Positions 61,537 through 64,000 of a DNA stretch of 64,000 bases are shown here, piece after piece. The first letter of the stretch is position 1. Each line of letters starts with the position of its first letter. The notes beneath the pieces are model-generated. The model made no database searches. It had not been told where the DNA came from and worked only from the letters and a program-made list of their open reading frames with translations. The position numbers were made by a program, and so were the translations under genes. This DNA comes from an uncultured Bacteroidales bacterium (GTDB taxonomy: Bacteria; Bacteroidota; Bacteroidia; Bacteroidales; P3): the NCBI GenBank assembly GCA_900318275.1, contig ONJY01000005.1:32667-96666 (forward strand). The letters are read 5' to 3'.

Positions 61537-61731
61537 TCAGTCATTTCCATTCCGCAAGCCTCCCACGGACAGGTTAAACAATAAGAAAGGCATGAGACTT
61601 ATGTGCTCATGTCCGTTTTGTATTAAGGTATCGCCAAACACCTTTGCTAGGAACGGAAAACCGATCGGTTCTTCCATGGAACATATCTCACGCCTGGAGG
61701 TATGCATTTGTGGAAATAGCATACGCAACAA
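61537..61731 (-). CDS. Possible 64-residue leader protein of the operon
   Basis: ATG at 61731, stop TGA at 61539-61537, 8 nt before the GTG of the DUF4007 gene. It lies between the operon promoter and the first sure gene. The sequence (MLRMLFPQMHTSRREICSME... VFGDTLIQNGHEHISLMPF...) has no recognised motif. It may be a real first gene, a regulatory leader peptide, or the remnant of a lost gene. Confidence 0.35.
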   Translation of the reverse strand: MLRMLFPQMHTSRREICSMEEPIGFPFLAKVFGDTLIQNGHEHISLMPFLLFNLSVGGLRNGND

Positions 61732-61838
61732 GCGAAAGCAAAATGCTCGGTCCCCTAGCTAAAAATTGGCGATTTTTAATACAAGGACATTATTAGCAAT
61801 GCTTTTCTTGCAAGGCTTACATCGCGCGTAAGCGATTG

Positions 61839-61870
61839 CAAAAATACGAAGAATAATTCAATCTGCCAAA
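61839..61870 (-). promoter_or_regulatory. Promoter of the sulfur-modification operon (TTTG - 20 nt - TATTTTTG)
   Basis: Minus-strand -7 TATTTTTG (61846-61839) and -33 TTTG (61870-61867). The block to about 61895 resembles the promoter of the HNH gene at 63008-63060. Confidence 0.6.
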
Positions 61871-61883
61871 ATATTTTTGGCAG
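61863..61883. promoter_or_regulatory. Palindrome over the -33 region (possible operator)
   Basis: CTGCCAAAA (61863-61871) is the exact reverse complement of TTTTGGCAG (61875-61883), 3-nt centre. It covers the -33 TTTG of the operon promoter, as a repressor site would. It could instead be a weak terminator of the HNH gene, but no T-run follows on that strand. Confidence 0.5.
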
Positions 61884-61905
61884 GGTATGGGAAATGATGT
61901 GTATT

Positions 61906-62976
61906 TTAGTATTTCCAGGTTTCAAATCCCATATTAAGCGCAATCTGATTTATGGGATTAAATGTCCTCATGTAGAGCTCCCGAAAATGTATATCGTCCA
62001 TACTCGCTAGCTCATTTGCCGTATAGCCAAGAGAGATAAAATCATCAATTGCACTCGGCTTCTTGTTGGCATTGAGTAAGAGTTGAATGGAGTGATGTTG
62101 TAAGTCGGCAAATTTCGGCAGATAGACGTTCAAATCTGGTAGTTTATTGCTCTTTGAGGAGTTTATGCTACCATCAGACGGAACCAGGTTCCAAAGTAAG
62201 TCGTGTGATACGAAACTCCAGGGAATGAAGTGGTCAAGATCATAGTCTCCTGGATGCAATTCAACATTGGTATAAATGCAATGTATCGGGCCACCAATGT
62301 TCATTACCATATCCCAGTAATTATGCTGTTTGGTCAGTTGAGTTCTCGCCTCTGGACGAATCAGTTTATTGGGAATGGCTGGCACGTTTGGATTCCTTGT
62401 TTGCAAAAAGAGGGTTAAGTTCCAGTAGGCGAAGTCAACCAAAAGATTGTAATGATTATGAAGATAATTGTTCCAAGCAGGATTCAGTTTGATATAGAAG
62501 TCGTTTCTCTCTTTATGCAAAGAGTACAGGCATTCATTTTCTAGTGTTTGCGAACGCTTGACCACTTCATCATCGCTCGAATAGCTTATCCATGGGGAGA
62601 GAAAACGATAAGGGACGTTTCTGGTTAAGATGTATAATTGTCTTTTAATTTGTCCTTCTTCCAATCGACTCGTCAGCTCGTTTATTACTGTATCATTATT
62701 TGCATCAATAGGAATCTGTGTTATCCGTTGCAGCTCAATCACTATACTAAACAACGAATCGCCCTTGCCAAACGATAAACGGAAATAATGGATAGGATAC
62801 CACGCATTCGCAACCATCCTTATTACGATATCCCACACATTGATTCGCGAATTGTCACTCTTTGCATGTATCTGCAAGATAGACACAAGCCAAAAGAACT
62901 TGTAGGTTGCCGTCGTATTCGTGAAAACCCTTCCAAGTCGATTTGTGGTCAATATGTCCGATTGCGGAATCTTCAT
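61906..62976 (-). CDS. HNH endonuclease-domain protein
   Basis: 356 residues. The C-terminal third has an HNH motif: GGPIHCIYTNVELHPGDYDLDHFIPWSF, then DLLWNLVPSDGSINSSKSNKLP, with the Asp-His pair, the Asn of WNLVP and the lysine-rich end. The N-terminal 200 residues are a helical region of unknown type. The enzyme would cut DNA and need a metal ion. It lies upstream of the sulfur-modification operon on the same strand, 175 nt before its first possible codon, with a similar promoter. It could be an effector that reads modified or unmodified DNA, or an unrelated defence gene. Confidence 0.82.
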   Translation of the reverse strand: MKIPQSDILTTNRLGRVFTNTTATYKFFWLVSILQIHAKSDNSRINVWDIVIRMVANAWYPIHYFRLSFGKGDSLFSIVIELQRITQIPIDANNDTVINELTSRLEEGQIKRQLYILTRNVPYRFLSPWISYSSDDEVVKRSQTLENECLYSLHKERNDFYIKLNPAWNNYLHNHYNLLVDFAYWNLTLFLQTRNPNVPAIPNKLIRPEARTQLTKQHNYWDMVMNIGGPIHCIYTNVELHPGDYDLDHFIPWSFVSHDLLWNLVPSDGSINSSKSNKLPDLNVYLPKFADLQHHSIQLLLNANKKPSAIDDFISLGYTANELASMDDIHFRELYMRTFNPINQIALNMGFETWKY

Positions 62977-63007
62977 CAGTCGATGGTGCTATAATTTATA
63001 TGATTTG

Positions 63008-63038
63008 CAAAGATACGAAGATTATTTCAATTGGCAAA
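63008..63038 (-). promoter_or_regulatory. Promoter of the HNH gene (TTTG - 19 nt - TATCTTTG)
   Basis: Minus-strand -7 TATCTTTG (63015-63008) and -33 TTTG (63038-63035), spacer 19 nt. The flanking sequence resembles that of the operon promoter at 61839. Confidence 0.65.
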
Positions 63039-64000
63039 ATAATGTTTCGCGCGTGCGGGAAACACATGGTTAGCAGCAGAAAAGAAACACCCTCCATCAG
63101 TCTCAAATCTCAAATCTCAGTTGCAAAAAAAAAGTCACCATTCAACTCGCAACCCCTCTCTTATAACTATTATAACTAATTAATAATAAGATATATATAT
63201 GAGAAAAGAAGGGTGCAGGATGGATGTGCGGGATGACTTTAAAAACAACTGAGACTCTGAGACTGAGACTGCCGGACGCCCTTCGTCGACATCATACAAT
63301 CCATAACCACTTGTGCCTCATAGGGAAAATCATAGAGGGAGCAAAGATGCCAATGGACCGGGCGTTTCAGTTGTTTCAGTTTCAGTTCGATTTATGTGTG
63401 TCAATTGTTTTTCAAACATCCTATATATATTATTTAACTAATTAATAATTAATATAATAGATATAAGAGGCGAAACTACATACCATCCATTTTTCAATTG
63501 AAACAACTGAAACTGAAACGCCCATCCCCAATACAATCTCACCCAAAAGGCATAGAACCAATAAAATACGGCATCGCCAACCCCTCCGCACCCCAGCTGT
63601 CACCCTTCAGAAACGTGACAAAATATATCCAAATCCTCCTCTATAAGGCCATAAACACCCTCTGCACCCCTCCTTCCAGCACCTTTCACCCTCCCCAGCG
63701 CTCTCATTCGCACTCCCGAAACTCACCCCTAATCCCTCATTCCTGAGCCTCTTTTGTGCCAATCAGACCACTCTCCCCGCCGAAATTAAGGTGTCCCCAT
63801 CCTAAACTTTGACCCATTATCACTCTTAACTCTTAACTCTTATCCCACTGTCCCTCCCCTCGTCCACCAAGCCCTCTCCATCGCCCAGAAGGTGGAACGA
63901 AAAAGGTCGCAAAGGCCTCGTAGGGAAAATAGCGAATAATTAAAACAACTCATCAAAACCAAATCCGACAGTCCGACAGTCCGACAGAAAGAAAAATGCG
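63039..64000. repeat. Gene-free, repeat-rich right end of the window
   Basis: About 960 nt with no supported gene. It holds CTGAGACT tandem units (63243-63270); GGGCGTTTCAG...TTTCAG repeats at 63359-63388 and their inverted copy at about 63500-63523; two AT-rich blocks in opposite orientation (about 63158-63205 and 63420-63475, both with ACTAATTAATAA); ACTCTTA units (63820-63845); and three TCCGACAG copies (about 63965-63989). It may be the edge of a repeat or mobile element that continues beyond the window. Confidence 0.6.

Noticed and set aside
63498-63746. 82-codon plus-strand frame in the right-end region
   Set aside because: Low complexity (Pro/Ser/His-rich), begins inside an inverted repeat, no ribosome-binding or promoter signal.
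63965-63989. CRISPR-like repeat near the window end
   Set aside because: Three direct 8-base units without spacers; a simple tandem repeat.

Overview
The window looks like a chromosomal piece of a Bacteroidales-type Bacteroidota genome. The core is GC-rich. Promoters with the Bacteroidota -7 element TAnnTTTG (often with TTTG about 19-21 nt upstream) precede many genes. Type IX secretion (T9SS) genes porU-porV, a T9SS-sorted cargo protein, a DUF4249 lipoprotein, a roughly 1100-residue SecA and a 29-residue AURKAIP1/COX24-like ribosomal protein all fit that phylum. I cannot name a genus from the sequence alone.

Layout. 1-3.9 kb (minus): methyltransferase (cut by the window edge), ketoacyl synthase, ketoacyl reductase and an aromatic amino-acid ammonia-lyase, a set typical of aryl-polyene/flexirubin-type pigment loci. 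4.4-8.8 kb (plus): secA with its terminator, a probable structured RNA with its own promoter, and a lipoprotein. 8.9-13.8 kb: PepSY-like protein, TrmH-type RNA methylase and four glycosyltransferase genes, one of which encodes only half an enzyme. 13.8-31.5 kb: two minus-strand operons carry lysine-fermentation genes (kce; kamD-kamE-CoA-transferase beta) mixed with envelope proteins: a T9SS-sorted deiminase, barrel proteins, a catalytically dead GH2 protein and a DUF4249 lipoprotein. panB and the tig-omp-omp operon lie between them. 31.6-37.2 kb: GH25 muramidase, RNase G, the 29-residue protein, HU, a CPBP protease, tRNA-Arg(CCG) and a MATE exporter. 37.3-44.1 kb (plus): the operon porU-porV-ispF-clpS-nfeD-floA. 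44.2-49.0 kb: metabolic and housekeeping genes. 49.1-64 kb: an AT-richer accessory region.

The accessory region is the most interesting part. A seven- or eight-gene minus-strand operon (61.7 down to 51.1 kb) with overlapping genes encodes a DUF4007 protein, a large P-loop ATPase, a DndC-like sulfurtransferase, a phospholipase-D-nuclease/SF2-helicase fusion, an 80-residue protein, a DndD-like SMC ATPase with a zinc hook, and an unrecognised 200-residue protein. It ends at a Rho-independent terminator. An HNH endonuclease gene directly upstream has a promoter resembling the operon's own. I read this as a DNA-sulfur-modification (phosphorothioation-like) defence system, but with none of dndA, dndB, dndE or a recognisable dndFGH set in view. 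A VbhA-like antitoxin gene with no Fic toxin, a BRO-family gene with a coding remnant behind it, and many short repeats lie alongside. The last kilobase holds repeats and no convincing gene.
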